A stretch of DNA of 64,000 bases from positions 3,912 through 67,911 of the forward strand of contig VAYN01000019.1 in NCBI GenBank assembly GCA_005885405.1, written 5' to 3'. This DNA comes from Actinomycetota bacterium (GTDB lineage: Bacteria > Actinomycetota > Thermoleophilia > Solirubrobacterales > 70-9). The number at the start of each line of letters is the position of its first letter. Within the stretch, counting starts at the first letter, position 1. The position numbers were made by a program, and so were the translations under genes. Below the pieces are notes generated by a model that worked only from the letters and a program-made list of their open reading frames with translations, was not told the DNA's origin and did no database searches. Positions 54,696 through 63,266 of this stretch are shown piece after piece.

Positions 54696-55532
54696 ATGGA
54701 GATCGGGATCGGCCTCGCCGCCGCAGTCGCGTTGATGACCAACCTCGCCTCGCTGCTCAAGCACCGCGGTTGCCAACACACGCATCCCGTCTCCATCGGC
54801 AGTCCGCTCGCAAGCCTGCGCGGCCTCGCCGCCTCACCCTGGTTCGCCGCCGGCTGGGGCCTTGCCGCCCTGGCCTGGATGGTCCACATTGCCGCCCTTT
54901 CCATGGCCCCGATCTCGCTCGTGCAAGCGGTGCTCGCCGGCGGCGCGGTCACCCTCGCGGTGCTCTCGCAACGCCTCTTCGGCGGGCGGGTCCTTGCACT
55001 CCTCGCGGCGACGCTTCCGCACTTCCACGGCGCCCACTCGGGCTTCTCGATCGGCGCCATCGTCAGCTTTGAGGGCGGCCTGGTTCTACTGGCGGCCGGA
55101 GTCGCACTCTGCCACCGGGCGCCCCGCCTCGCCGCGCGCCGCGGCGTCCTGCTCGCGATCCTCGCCGGCCTTCTCTTCGCCCTCGCCGGGATCGCGATCA
55201 AGGCCCTCACCGGCGGCGCCGGCAGCTGGCCGCTGGTCGCGTCGCTCCTAGGCCTGACCATCGCCTGCGGCGCCCTCGCCCAGTACACGGCGGTCGCCGC
55301 CCTGCAGAGCGGCGGCGCGATCGAGACGATCGGCCTGATGGGGATCGTCGCCAACGCGATTCAGATCCTCGGCGGGATCCTCGTCTTCGGCGACCCCCTC
55401 TCTCCCAGCCCCCTGGGGATCACCCTCCAGATCACCGCCCTGGCGATGGTCTGCCTCTCCGCCCTCCTGCTCCCGTCCTCGCTAAGACGCGTAGCGGTGG
55501 TGGATGGCGAGGGCGTTGCCGTCCGGATCTGA
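54696..55532 (+). CDS. DMT-type multi-pass membrane transporter
   Basis: A 278-residue protein with about nine helices, of the drug/metabolite or Mg-type (EamA/NIPA-like) family: SMAPISLVQAVLAGGAVTLAVLSQR is the conserved repeat end. The loop between LFGGRV and LALLAATLP looks about 14 residues shorter than in related proteins and lacks the usual helix beginning. The C-terminal 17 codons overlap the convergent VOC gene by 51 bases, so the end may be altered. Substrate unknown. Confidence 0.75.
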   Translation: MEIGIGLAAAVALMTNLASLLKHRGCQHTHPVSIGSPLASLRGLAASPWFAAGWGLAALAWMVHIAALSMAPISLVQAVLAGGAVTLAVLSQRLFGGRVLALLAATLPHFHGAHSGFSIGAIVSFEGGLVLLAAGVALCHRAPRLAARRGVLLAILAGLLFALAGIAIKALTGGAGSWPLVASLLGLTIACGALAQYTAVAALQSGGAIETIGLMGIVANAIQILGGILVFGDPLSPSPLGITLQITALAMVCLSALLLPSSLRRVAVVDGEGVAVRI

Positions 55533-55862
55533 GAAGAAGGCCTGGTAGCAGACTCCTGAATCGAGGGTGTCGCCTTTGAACTCGACGCCCCGCGCTTCCA
55601 GCTCCGCTTTCGCCCCTTCGAAGTCGTCGACGTGGAACTCGATCGGGTGGTTGTTGGCGCGGAACTCGATGCCGAAGGCGTCCGATTGCATGACGGCGAT
55701 CGTCAGGTTCCCGGTCTCGAACTCACCGGCGGGCATGCTCCCCCACTGCTTCGAGAACTCGAGCCCGAGCGTCTCGCCGTAAAACCCGGCCGCGCGCTCG
55801 TAATCCTGCGTCGCCACGGTGATGAAGTCAGTGCCGCTGATGATCTTGGACTGCGTCGCCAT
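55482..55862 (-). CDS. VOC/glyoxalase-family protein
   Basis: A 126-residue vicinal-oxygen-chelate protein: SGTDFITVATQDYERAAGFY, ETLGLEFSKQWG, IEFHVDDFEGAKAEL and QAFFSDPDGNALAIHHRY. It may detoxify or isomerise small compounds. GAAGGGAATGAG precedes the ATG at 55862. It is divergent from the ArsR gene across 50 bases and may be regulated with it. Confidence 0.9.
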   Translation of the reverse strand: MATQSKIISGTDFITVATQDYERAAGFYGETLGLEFSKQWGSMPAGEFETGNLTIAVMQSDAFGIEFRANNHPIEFHVDDFEGAKAELEARGVEFKGDTLDSGVCYQAFFSDPDGNALAIHHRYAS

Positions 55863-55902
55863 CTCATTCCCTTCGTTGGTCTCCTAGGCAATGATGTTAA
55901 TC

Positions 55903-55920
55903 TGCAACCAGATGGTTGTA
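55903..55920. promoter_or_regulatory. ArsR operator overlapping the start codon
   Basis: Dyad CAACCA-GA-TGGTTG in the sequence TGCAACCAGATGGTTGTA. The likely ATG (55912) of the ArsR gene is inside it, consistent with autorepression. Confidence 0.6.
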
Positions 55921-56268
55921 GATCAAATCCAGATTCACGATGAGGACGATGCCACCGACCTGCTGTTCAGGGCGCTGGCAGACCCGATCCGCCGCGACAT
56001 CCTCCGCCGTGCCCACGAGGGCCGGCTCTCGGTCTCGGCCCTGGCCCGCGAACACCCGATCAGCGTCACGGCGATGCAGAAGCACGTCGCCGTGCTCGAG
56101 CGGGCCGAACTGGTGAGCAAGCACCGGGTCGGTCGCGAGTCGATCGTCCAGACCGAGACCGACGCCCTCGACCGCGCCCGCTCCGCACTCGACCGCCTCG
56201 AGGCGGACTGGCGGGATCGAATTGAGCGGATGGAGCAGATCCTCGAGACCGACAAAGGAGACAACTGA
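55912..56268 (+). CDS. ArsR-family regulator
   Basis: A 118-residue winged-helix repressor of the ArsR/SmtB type that pairs with SRPBCC genes: LLFRALADPIRRDILRRAHEG, LSVSALAREHPISVTAMQKHV (recognition helix) and LVSKHRVGRESIVQ (wing). It lacks the Cys metal-binding motif. ATG 55912 lies within an operator dyad; ATG 55891 is in frame but would add seven residues. The stop overlaps the next ATG (TGATG), so it is coupled to the SRPBCC gene. Confidence 0.9.
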   Translation: MVVDQIQIHDEDDATDLLFRALADPIRRDILRRAHEGRLSVSALAREHPISVTAMQKHVAVLERAELVSKHRVGRESIVQTETDALDRARSALDRLEADWRDRIERMEQILETDKGDN

Positions 56269-56759
56269 TGCCCGTAACCGACGTACGCAAGGACTTCGAC
56301 GCCCTGACGATGACGATCACGGCCGAGTTCGAGGCCGATGCCGAGCGCCTCTGGGAGCTGTGGGCAGATCCGCGCCAGCTGGAGCGCTGGTGGAGCCCGC
56401 CATCCCACTCCTCGACCTTCGTCGAGCACGAGCTAACCCCCGGCGCCCGCACCACCTACTTCATGACCGGCCCGGACGGCGAGAAGCACCACGGTCGCTG
56501 GCTGGTCGAGGAGGTCGAACGGCCCCACCGGCTGCACATGACCGACGACGTTGTCGACGACGAGGGCAAGCCCGAGGACGGAGGCCCGACGGGGATGACC
56601 GTGACGATCGCCGAAGCCGACGGCACCGCGACGATGTCAATCGAGACCCATTTCGCCGACCGCGTCTCGATGGAACAGACGATCGAGATCGGGTTCGAGC
56701 AAGGCATGACCGAAATGGTCAACCAGGTCGACCCCCTCCTCGGCGCCGCGAAGGCGTGA
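56268..56759 (+). CDS. SRPBCC / AHSA1-like protein
   Basis: A 163-residue START-like protein of the activator-of-Hsp90-ATPase family: ALTMTITAEFEADAERLWEL, DPRQLERWWSPPSHSSTF and EQTIEIGFEQGMTEMVNQ. Such proteins bind hydrophobic ligands in a deep cavity and often pair with ArsR regulators that sense the same ligand. It is coupled to ArsR by a 1-base overlap. Convergent with the PTP-like gene one base later. Confidence 0.9.
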   Translation: MPVTDVRKDFDALTMTITAEFEADAERLWELWADPRQLERWWSPPSHSSTFVEHELTPGARTTYFMTGPDGEKHHGRWLVEEVERPHRLHMTDDVVDDEGKPEDGGPTGMTVTIAEADGTATMSIETHFADRVSMEQTIEIGFEQGMTEMVNQVDPLLGAAKA

Positions 56760-56760
56760 T

Positions 56761-57204
56761 TCAGGCGAGTTCGTCTAGGCCCTGAGCGACCCAGGTCCGG
56801 AGGCCCTCGTTGACAACAAAGGGCGCGCCATCGGCCTCCGCGCGCGCCAACACGTCCCCGGCGCCCGCGCCTGCCTGGAGACCGGCATAGAGGTAGGCGA
56901 GTGCCGAGGACCGGGGCCCTTTTCTGCAGGTGACCAGCGTCGGGCGGGGCAGAGCGTCGAGCGCTGCCACTTGGCGCCGCGCCAGGTCCATGGTCATCTC
57001 CCGAGGCGGGTCGGAGACGACCCTCGCCGACTCGGGCACAGCCCCCTCGACCTGCTCGTAGGACATGCCGCCCTCCATCGCGGCGAACTCCTCGCCGCAG
57101 AGGTAGAGCCACGACGCCGCCCCCGCCTCGCGAGCGAAACCCTCCGGGTCGGCGATCGGCTCGGTGTTGTAGATGAGGCCCTTCGGCCCCTCAAACTCCG
57201 TCAC
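56761..57204 (-). CDS. Protein-tyrosine-phosphatase-like / BLH-type phosphatase
   Basis: A 147-residue protein with the P-loop TCRKGPRSS (C-x5-R) of cysteine phosphatases in the DSP/beta-lactamase-hydrolase-like group, a preceding Asp-bearing segment, and helices. N-terminal LIYNTEPIADPEGFAREAG matches that family. GTG 57204 follows TACGTT (complement of 57211-57216) by six bases. The sulfur-metabolism link seen in relatives cannot be tested here. Confidence 0.75.
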   Translation of the reverse strand: MTEFEGPKGLIYNTEPIADPEGFAREAGAASWLYLCGEEFAAMEGGMSYEQVEGAVPESARVVSDPPREMTMDLARRQVAALDALPRPTLVTCRKGPRSSALAYLYAGLQAGAGAGDVLARAEADGAPFVVNEGLRTWVAQGLDELA

Positions 57205-57386
57205 GCGTCCAACGTACCGCTGGGCTTCGGGATCACCAAGCTCGGTTCTTCTCGTCCCACCCGCCGGATGACCTGAGCCTGAGCGAACGCCTTCAGGGTG
57301 AGGCTCTTTGTCCGCCCTTAAGCCAGAGCCGATATACAAAAAGGATGCGAGAACTCACGCCAGCGGCAGATATAGGCTAGGTGCGC

Positions 57387-58085
57387 ATGAACAAACTCGA
57401 AATCCCGGAGTTGGCAATCGGAGTCGCGGCGCAGAATCACAACCCAACCGTTCTCAACGCCGACTTCCTCGCCTACAACCGGATCGTGCCCGAGACCTGG
57501 GTGCCGAACGAGGATCGCCTGAGCACCCCCGTCCTCTCGCAGGTGGCTTACGAGGAGCAGGGCGTGAGCATCGTCTCCCAGCCGGACAAAGTCCATTTCA
57601 CCAGGCGCAACGGTGATTTACGTGACTCCTCTGAGCCCGACCTAGCTGGCGTGGCGATCAGCTATGTCAACGCTCTTCCCCACGTCGAGTACACCGCGAT
57701 GGCCGCCAACGTCGAGGGCCATGTGGTCGTGCCGGAGGGAATTGAGGCGGCTCGCAGGGAGATCGTCGAGCGCTACCTCGCCACTGGCGCCTGGCATGGC
57801 TTTGGCGACGGAATCGAGGAGGCGGTGGTGACGCTGGCATACGACCTCGACCCGGCAACCCTTCGGCTGAGCATCTCGCCTGCCCTATTCGTCGCCGCCG
57901 GCGCGGACGAGGCCGCCAGGGAGGTCCCGGTCATCCGCTACAGCGCCCACTTCCAGGAGGACGTCGCCGGAGAGGGCCGAGAGGCGCGACTCGCCGACCT
58001 CGTCGGGAAGCTCGGTCGCTGGCGCGAGTGGCTCGACGTGTACCTGGAGCTGGTCGAGGGCAAGCTATTGGGAGCAAGAGTCTGA
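57387..58085 (+). CDS. Unknown protein, first gene of coupled three-gene operon
   Basis: A 232-residue protein I do not recognise. The N-terminal segment has the striking strings NHNPTVLNADFLAYNRIVP and LSQVAYEEQGVSIVSQPDKV, followed by ISYVNALPHVEYTAMAANV and an acidic helical C-terminus. There is no signal peptide or membrane helix. It looks like a soluble mixed alpha/beta protein. ATG 57387 is eight bases after TAGGCT; GTG 57381 is also in frame. Its stop overlaps the next ATG (TGATG). Confidence 0.7.
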   Translation: MNKLEIPELAIGVAAQNHNPTVLNADFLAYNRIVPETWVPNEDRLSTPVLSQVAYEEQGVSIVSQPDKVHFTRRNGDLRDSSEPDLAGVAISYVNALPHVEYTAMAANVEGHVVVPEGIEAARREIVERYLATGAWHGFGDGIEEAVVTLAYDLDPATLRLSISPALFVAAGADEAAREVPVIRYSAHFQEDVAGEGREARLADLVGKLGRWREWLDVYLELVEGKLLGARV

Positions 58086-58723
58086 TGACCGATGCGCTGA
58101 TGGTCCGCGGCGAGGTCGACTCCCAGCGTGTGGCCGAGCGCCTCGCGATGGGATACCTAGGGTCGAAGCTCGGCGCGACTGTCGAGGCAAGCCCCCAGTC
58201 GCCGTACGGACCGACGGGGCAGATGAAAATGGGTGATCTCGGCAGGGGGATTTATGTGCCAGCGCCATTGACTTCACAGCCGCCTCCTCAGAAACAGGAC
58301 AAATTTCTGGTCAAGGCCTTCAAGGCCATCCGCCGTCAACCGAGGCCGACTCGGGGCGAGGTGATCACGGTCAACCCTCGAGCGTCATTTGGCGGCGCCC
58401 ATCTGACCGCGATCTACTTCAAGACGATGGAGACCCAGACCCGTGTCCACACGCGCTACGAGCCGAGCAGCCGTGCGCTGATGCTGGCGGGGAAGGTGCC
58501 GACCATGCACATCAGTCGTGAGGTGAACCAGCTGATGAAAGCGGTGGCATCGCCCTTGGCGGCGCCGCGAGCTGTTGAAATCGCACAGCGGGCCACCCCT
58601 GAGCGCTACGTCGACGACGGCCTCCAGCACCCGCCTCGGGCCAAAGGCGTAACGCTGAAGGTACGCCTGAAGCCGCTGGGCCCGGCAATCCCGCCCCTGG
58701 TCCACGACCCGGATAGCGAGTGA
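58085..58723 (+). CDS. Unknown protein, second gene of coupled operon
   Basis: A 212-residue soluble protein with no recognised domain. The N-terminal third is helical (MVRGEVDSQRVAERLAMGYL). A Pro/Gln-rich linker follows, then a basic stretch (FLVKAFKAIRRQPRPTRG) and a more conserved-looking C-terminal part (ISREVNQLMKAVASPLA). It may be a nucleic-acid or protein-binding adaptor. The downstream gene starts immediately at its stop (TGA-GTG). Confidence 0.6.
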   Translation: MTDALMVRGEVDSQRVAERLAMGYLGSKLGATVEASPQSPYGPTGQMKMGDLGRGIYVPAPLTSQPPPQKQDKFLVKAFKAIRRQPRPTRGEVITVNPRASFGGAHLTAIYFKTMETQTRVHTRYEPSSRALMLAGKVPTMHISREVNQLMKAVASPLAAPRAVEIAQRATPERYVDDGLQHPPRAKGVTLKVRLKPLGPAIPPLVHDPDSE

Positions 58724-59365
58724 GTGGCGGCCGTCGAGCTTTCAGATTGGTACGAGCTGTTCGAGGGTCGTGAGCTTGAACAGGGCGACGTCTTCGAGGG
58801 GTGCCCAGTCTTCCGGGTCCCGGCAGATCTCCCCTACCCTCTGTCGGCAGAGGGCGCGGAGGCGGAGTTCGGCGTAGAGACGCAGGACATGATCGTGATG
58901 AGCCAGTCCTGCGACCTCGTCGAGGGACAGAAGGGAATTGGGTTCGTCACCCTCTGCCCGCTTTGGTCCCTGAGCTCGATGGCCGAGGCAGACGGCTTCC
59001 TCGCCTCCACTTACGGCAAGGAGATGTGCCGGCGCGGAAACCTCCCCGGCTACCACATGCTCGCCGCCTGCGAGAACGCTGACTGGCAGCGCGAGGTGTC
59101 GATCGTCTCCTTCCGCGAGATCCACAGTCTCCCGGTCGAGTTCCTGCGAAACTTCGCCGAGCAGAGTGGCGATCGTCTCCGCCTGCGATCCCCCTACCGC
59201 GAGCACCTAGCCCAGGCTTTCGCCCGCTACTTCATGCGGGTTGGCCTGCCGGTAGACATTCCCAGCTTCGCCGCCGAGAGAGACGAGAAGCGCGCGATCG
59301 AGCGCCTCGAGACTCTCGATCCCGCGACTCGGAAGCGCGTGATCGAGGCCGTCGAAGTCAGGTAG
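58724..59365 (+). CDS. Unknown protein with SQSCDL motif, third gene of coupled operon
   Basis: A 213-residue protein with the strings DMIVMSQSCDLVEGQKG, CRRGNLPGYHMLAACEN, IVSFREIHSLPVEFLRN and YREHLAQAFARYFMRVGLP. I recall SxxCDL proteins in accessory and defence-rich regions but cannot name a family. A Cys/Asp pair in SQSCDL could be catalytic or metal-binding. The GTG start at 58724 directly follows the previous stop, implying obligate coupling. Confidence 0.65.
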   Translation: MAAVELSDWYELFEGRELEQGDVFEGCPVFRVPADLPYPLSAEGAEAEFGVETQDMIVMSQSCDLVEGQKGIGFVTLCPLWSLSSMAEADGFLASTYGKEMCRRGNLPGYHMLAACENADWQREVSIVSFREIHSLPVEFLRNFAEQSGDRLRLRSPYREHLAQAFARYFMRVGLPVDIPSFAAERDEKRAIERLETLDPATRKRVIEAVEVR

Positions 59366-59482
59366 CCGCCTCCTCCACTGCGGCGCAGACCGACACGGCA
59401 GCGGTCCGTAATCGAAGGTATGCCGCTCTGACGCGGACTGGGATACGCTCGCCGGAGTCGGTACCCAAATCGAGGAGGAGCA

Positions 59483-60628
59483 ATGGTGAGCCCAGGACCA
59501 GAGCGCAGCGCCGAGCAGGGCGGTTCGGGACATCCCCGCACCGTCACCGCTCTCCTCTTGATCGGGACGCTGCTCGCCTTCCTGGCGATCTTCTCGATCT
59601 GGGTCAACCGACAAGCGCTCAACACCGACAACTGGGTGGACACGAGCGGCAGCCTGCTCCAGGACGAGGAGGTCCGGGCGCAGCTCTCCAACTACCTCGC
59701 CGACCAGCTGGTCGCGAACGTGGACGTCCAGGGGGAACTGGAATCCAGGTTCCCGCCACGGCTGGCTCCACTCGCCGCCCCCGCCGCCGGGGCGCTGGAG
59801 CAGCTAGCGCCGCAGGCCGCCGAGCGGGCGCTTGAAACCTCCCAGGTGGAGAGTCTTTGGAACACCGCCAACCGCACCGCCCACGAGCGGCTGCTGGCTG
59901 TGCTGAACGACTCCGGCTCCTCGAACCTCTCGACGGCGAACGGGGAAGTCGTCCTCGACCTCAGCGCCCTACTGACCCAGCTCACCGACCGGCTCGGGGT
60001 CGGCGGCAAACTCGTCGAAAAGCTGCCGCCGGACGCCGGACAACTGACGATCCTCAAGTCCGACGAGCTCTCGACCGCGCAGGACGCAACCACCGTGGTC
60101 AGACACCTGCCCGTCGTCCTGACGCTGCTGGCGCTGCTGCTCTACGCGGCCGCGGTCTACCTCGCCGGGCCCCGCCGCCGCGAGGCGCTGCGCTCGGTCG
60201 GCCTCGGCTTTCTCCTCGCCGGCGTGCTGGCGCTGGTCCTGCGTAAGTTTGCGGGGGTCGAGGTGACCGGCGCGCTCTCCGGCAGCGACTCGGTCGAACC
60301 CGCGGTCGCGGCCGTCTGGGACATTGGCACCTCGCTACTGGTCTCGGTTGCCGTCTCGGCGATCACCTTCGGCATCCTCATCGTGCTCGCCGCCTGGCTC
60401 GCCGGCCCGACCCGCGCCGCGACGAGGCTGCGCCGCGAGGCCGCGCCCCACCTGCGCGAACGCGGCACCACCTACGGCGCGGTCGCGCTCGCCTTCCTCG
60501 CCCTCGTCCTCTGGGCGCCGGTCGTCGCCTTCCAGAAACCGATCGGGATGGTCCTGCTGGCGGTGCTGATGGTGCTCGGCACCGAGGCGCTAAGACGCCA
60601 GACCGCGGCGGAGTTCCCCGCGGGCTGA
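59483..60628 (+). CDS. Multi-pass membrane protein of unknown function
   Basis: A 381-residue protein with an N-terminal helix (TVTALLLIGTLLAFLAIFS), a roughly 150-residue extracytoplasmic helical region rich in Glu/Ala/Gln, then four or five helices. This layout is common in actinobacterial integral membrane proteins without an assigned role. It has a strong ribosome site (GAGGAGGAGC) before ATG 59483. Confidence 0.75.
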   Translation: MVSPGPERSAEQGGSGHPRTVTALLLIGTLLAFLAIFSIWVNRQALNTDNWVDTSGSLLQDEEVRAQLSNYLADQLVANVDVQGELESRFPPRLAPLAAPAAGALEQLAPQAAERALETSQVESLWNTANRTAHERLLAVLNDSGSSNLSTANGEVVLDLSALLTQLTDRLGVGGKLVEKLPPDAGQLTILKSDELSTAQDATTVVRHLPVVLTLLALLLYAAAVYLAGPRRREALRSVGLGFLLAGVLALVLRKFAGVEVTGALSGSDSVEPAVAAVWDIGTSLLVSVAVSAITFGILIVLAAWLAGPTRAATRLRREAAPHLRERGTTYGAVALAFLALVLWAPVVAFQKPIGMVLLAVLMVLGTEALRRQTAAEFPAG

Positions 60629-60688
60629 AGGCGCCTCGGCGGCCGGTGGCTGCTGATCGATGCGCTCCCTACCGCTCCCTCGCTCCGC

Positions 60689-61543
60689 TCAGCCGGTCAA
60701 ATGGGAGACCTGGATCGCCGTCATCCCTCGTTCGAGCCAGCTCCCGGGCAAACCGGCCTGGGCCCTGCAGATGAAATCGGCCGTGCCGGCGGAAGCCTGG
60801 GTGCCGGCGAAACTGATCGAGATCACCGAGCGGTCACCCGCATCGGTGTTGCCACCGAGGGAGCTTTCGCCGGTTTCGCCGATGATGACGCCGCCCAGTT
60901 TGACCAGGCAAGACACGTTGGCGGTTCCGCTCGCGTCGTTGTTGCCGAGGACATGACTGTCGATGACGAAGCTCCCAGCCGGTAGAGCGAGCGAGGCCAA
61001 GAGCTGTTCGCCGCCGTCCCATTCGTCGAAGGCGGGGCCGGAGGTGAAGAAGTAGCCGTGGCTGATCCCCGGTTCGCCCTGTTCGCCCTTTTCACCGGGT
61101 TCACCCTTTTCACCAGGTTCGCCCTGCTCGCCGGCTTTGCCGTCTTTTCCAGGTTCGCCCGGTTCGCCTTTTTCACCAGGTTCACCCTGATCACCCTGTT
61201 CACCAGGTTCGCCCTGCTCGCCGGGTTCTCCGTCGTCTCCAGGTTCGCCCTGCTCACCCGGTTCACCGAGGAAACCAGGATCACCTTGAAGGCCTCGAAA
61301 GCCCCGCGGCCCCGCGGCGCCCGTCATGCCGGTAGCTCCGGTGGCGCCAACGGCGCCGGTCAGAGTGCTCTTTGCGGCGGCGCTCAACTTCCCCGGAGTC
61401 ACCGCTTCCTTCTTCAGTTGGTTAGTCCCGACGCTGTTCTTCGGCAGCTGGGTAGCCGCGTAGGCCCCACCCCCGAAGGCGAGGAACACGGCAATGGTCG
61501 CCATCACGTTGGCATAGGTCAGTCGGACCCGGAGTAGTTTCAT
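60689..61543 (-). CDS. Collagen-like surface protein
   Basis: A 284-residue exported protein. Residues 1-30 are a signal/anchor helix (TYANVMATIAVFLAFGGG), 31-60 a conserved leader (QLPKNSVGTNQLKKEAVTP), and 63-158 consist of 32 uninterrupted Gly-X-Y triplets (GEPGEQGEPGEKG type, many charged). A C-terminal globular domain of about 120 residues with two Cys then follows. It would trimerise into a collagen-like rod outside the cell. The anchor N-terminus is one I associate with Solirubrobacterales. Confidence 0.9.
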   Translation of the reverse strand: MKLLRVRLTYANVMATIAVFLAFGGGAYAATQLPKNSVGTNQLKKEAVTPGKLSAAAKSTLTGAVGATGATGMTGAAGPRGFRGLQGDPGFLGEPGEQGEPGDDGEPGEQGEPGEQGDQGEPGEKGEPGEPGKDGKAGEQGEPGEKGEPGEKGEQGEPGISHGYFFTSGPAFDEWDGGEQLLASLALPAGSFVIDSHVLGNNDASGTANVSCLVKLGGVIIGETGESSLGGNTDAGDRSVISISFAGTQASAGTADFICRAQAGLPGSWLERGMTAIQVSHLTG

Positions 61544-61747
61544 TGTGTGTCATCGACCCCGGCGTTCAATGACATGAGCGAATCGGTCTCACTACCGCGT
61601 AGACCGCCTACATGATCCGCAGCCGAGACCAACTGCGGCTCAAAGACGTTGGCCATACGCGCGCGGAGTATGCGTCAAAAGACGAGACATCGAATCCTCC
61701 TGCCGCAGCGTCTTTCGCGAAGCCCCTCGGCAAAGCGCTCAAGAACG

Positions 61748-61773
61748 AAAAAAGGCCCGCTTCTGCGGACCTT
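61748..61773 (-). terminator. Intrinsic terminator of the tRNA-fMet gene
   Basis: Reading the minus strand, a GGTCCGC-AGAA-GCGGGCC hairpin is followed by six T residues. It lies just 3' of the tRNA gene. Confidence 0.85.
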
Positions 61774-61780
61774 CCTCCTA

Positions 61781-61854
<74 letters not shown>

Positions 61855-61965
61855 GCGGACTGTCGATGGTAGCAATGTGGTGGGGTTTCGGGGGCGGGGT
61901 TGTGGGTGACGGCTCGGGGTTTGCGCAGGGGTCTTCTTCGCTGGCCCGGGCTCTAGAGTGGCCGG

Positions 61966-62892
61966 ATGCCTGAGGGGGAAAAGCGGGTTGCGGTCATCGA
62001 CGTGGGGACCAATTCGACTCGGTTGCTGGTCGCCGACGTCGCCTCTGGGCGGGTCTCGCCGCTGGAGCGGCGGAGCACGGTTACTCGCCTGGGGCGAGGC
62101 GTGGATCTTTCGGGACACCTGGCCAGCGAGGCGATCGAGGATGTCTGCGAGGCGATCGGCGGCTATGTCGGGATCCTCGAGGAGCTCGGGGCCGAGGCCG
62201 TGGACGTGATCGCGACTAGCGCGGTGCGGGACGCCGACAACGGCGGCGCCTTCGTCGCCGAGCTGCGGGAGCGGTTTGCGCTTTCGCCCCGGGTCCTCGA
62301 CGGCTCCGAGGAGGCGCGGCTCACCTACCTCGGCGCCACCTCGGAGTCCCTGCCGAGCGAGCCGACGCTGGTCGTCGACATCGGCGGCGGCTCGACCGAG
62401 CTGGTCGTCGGCAGCGGCAGCGAGATCTCCTTCCACGACTCCCTCCAGGCCGGGGTCGTCCGCCACAGCGAGCGCTACATCGCCGGCGACCCACCCGCGG
62501 CAAGCGAGCTAGAAGAGCTCGCCGCCGACATCCGCGGGCTGATCGAGAGCTCGGTTGGGGCCGGGATCGAAGCCCGGGCCGGGATCGCCGTCGCCGGCAC
62601 CCCCACCTCACTCGCCGCCGTCGAGCTGGGCCTCGAGCCCTACGACCCCTCGCGGGTCCACGGCCACACCCTGGCCCTCCCCTCGATTCAGCGGATGCTC
62701 TCCCAGCTCGCCTCGGTGCCGCTAGCCGAGCGGGTAGAGATCCCCGGTTTGCACCCCGACCGGGCGCCGACGATCGTCGCCGGCGTGGTCATCCTCGTCG
62801 AGGTCATGCGCGCCTTCGGGCTTGAGGAGATCACCGTCTCCGAGCACGACATCCTCTACGGCACCGCGATCGCCGCCGCAAACCATCACTAG
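61966..62892 (+). CDS. ppx: Exopolyphosphatase / pppGpp phosphatase (Ppx/GppA)
   Basis: A 308-residue ASKHA-fold enzyme: VAVIDVGTNSTRLLVADV, VDVIATSAVRDADNG, and VVDIGGGSTELVVGSG (phosphate-2 loop). The C-terminal domain of E. coli Ppx is absent, as usual in actinobacterial Ppx. It breaks down polyphosphate or the alarmone. ATG 61966 follows TAGAGT by six bases. Confidence 0.95.
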   Translation: MPEGEKRVAVIDVGTNSTRLLVADVASGRVSPLERRSTVTRLGRGVDLSGHLASEAIEDVCEAIGGYVGILEELGAEAVDVIATSAVRDADNGGAFVAELRERFALSPRVLDGSEEARLTYLGATSESLPSEPTLVVDIGGGSTELVVGSGSEISFHDSLQAGVVRHSERYIAGDPPAASELEELAADIRGLIESSVGAGIEARAGIAVAGTPTSLAAVELGLEPYDPSRVHGHTLALPSIQRMLSQLASVPLAERVEIPGLHPDRAPTIVAGVVILVEVMRAFGLEEITVSEHDILYGTAIAAANHH

Positions 62893-63266
62893 GCGTCATT
62901 CCACAAGTCAAAAACCATCGCCGTACTACGTGGACAGGTTGTCTTGTCCGAAAAGGACAGAACGGTCAGCCGCCCTTCAGAAGTGCAATAAGTCAGTACG
63001 TTTATCTACGCACTTTCAGGTAAATAAATGGTTCGTCGGGTAGACCTCAGCCGCCGCTGGGTACATACTGAGTGAACCGGGGACGAGGTGGGGCGCAGCT
63101 TCACCTTGCATCTCGGAGATAGGGCTTAGGCGATTGCCGCATCATGGCGCCTCCCGCCGTCTGGGCCCACCGAATAAAAGGTCCCTGAAGACGTACCCCT
63201 GCCCGTCCTGAGGGGCCGACTTGAATCGGCCGCCATCTGGCGGCCGATTCTCGTTCTACGGCTTCC
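62893..63266. other. 374-base intergenic region, AT-richer, with hairpins
   Basis: No coding potential is visible. It begins with a stretch of lower G+C than anywhere nearby, contains a TGTCC/GGACA hairpin (62945-62959), and ends in the strong hairpin at 63223-63250. It could hold an untranslated RNA, but no known RNA family is recognised. Confidence 0.5.
63223..63250. terminator. Hairpin downstream of the TPP-enzyme gene
   Basis: Perfect 12-base arms (63223-63234 and 63239-63250) with a 4-base loop. It lies 16 bases beyond the stop of the minus-strand TPP enzyme. No T-run on either strand. An alternative hairpin with 63214-63219 pairs the same segment. Confidence 0.55.

Noticed and set aside
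61055-61370. Repetitive DNA that looks array-like
   Set aside because: The repeats are Gly-X-Y codons in frame with the collagen-like gene, not CRISPR repeats with spacers.
63108-63120. GCATCTCGGAGAT, as I recall the 3' end of E. coli 6S RNA
   Set aside because: The pairing 5' partner (CTCTGAGATG-like) is not found upstream within about 200 bases, so the closing stem of 6S RNA cannot form; short match judged chance.
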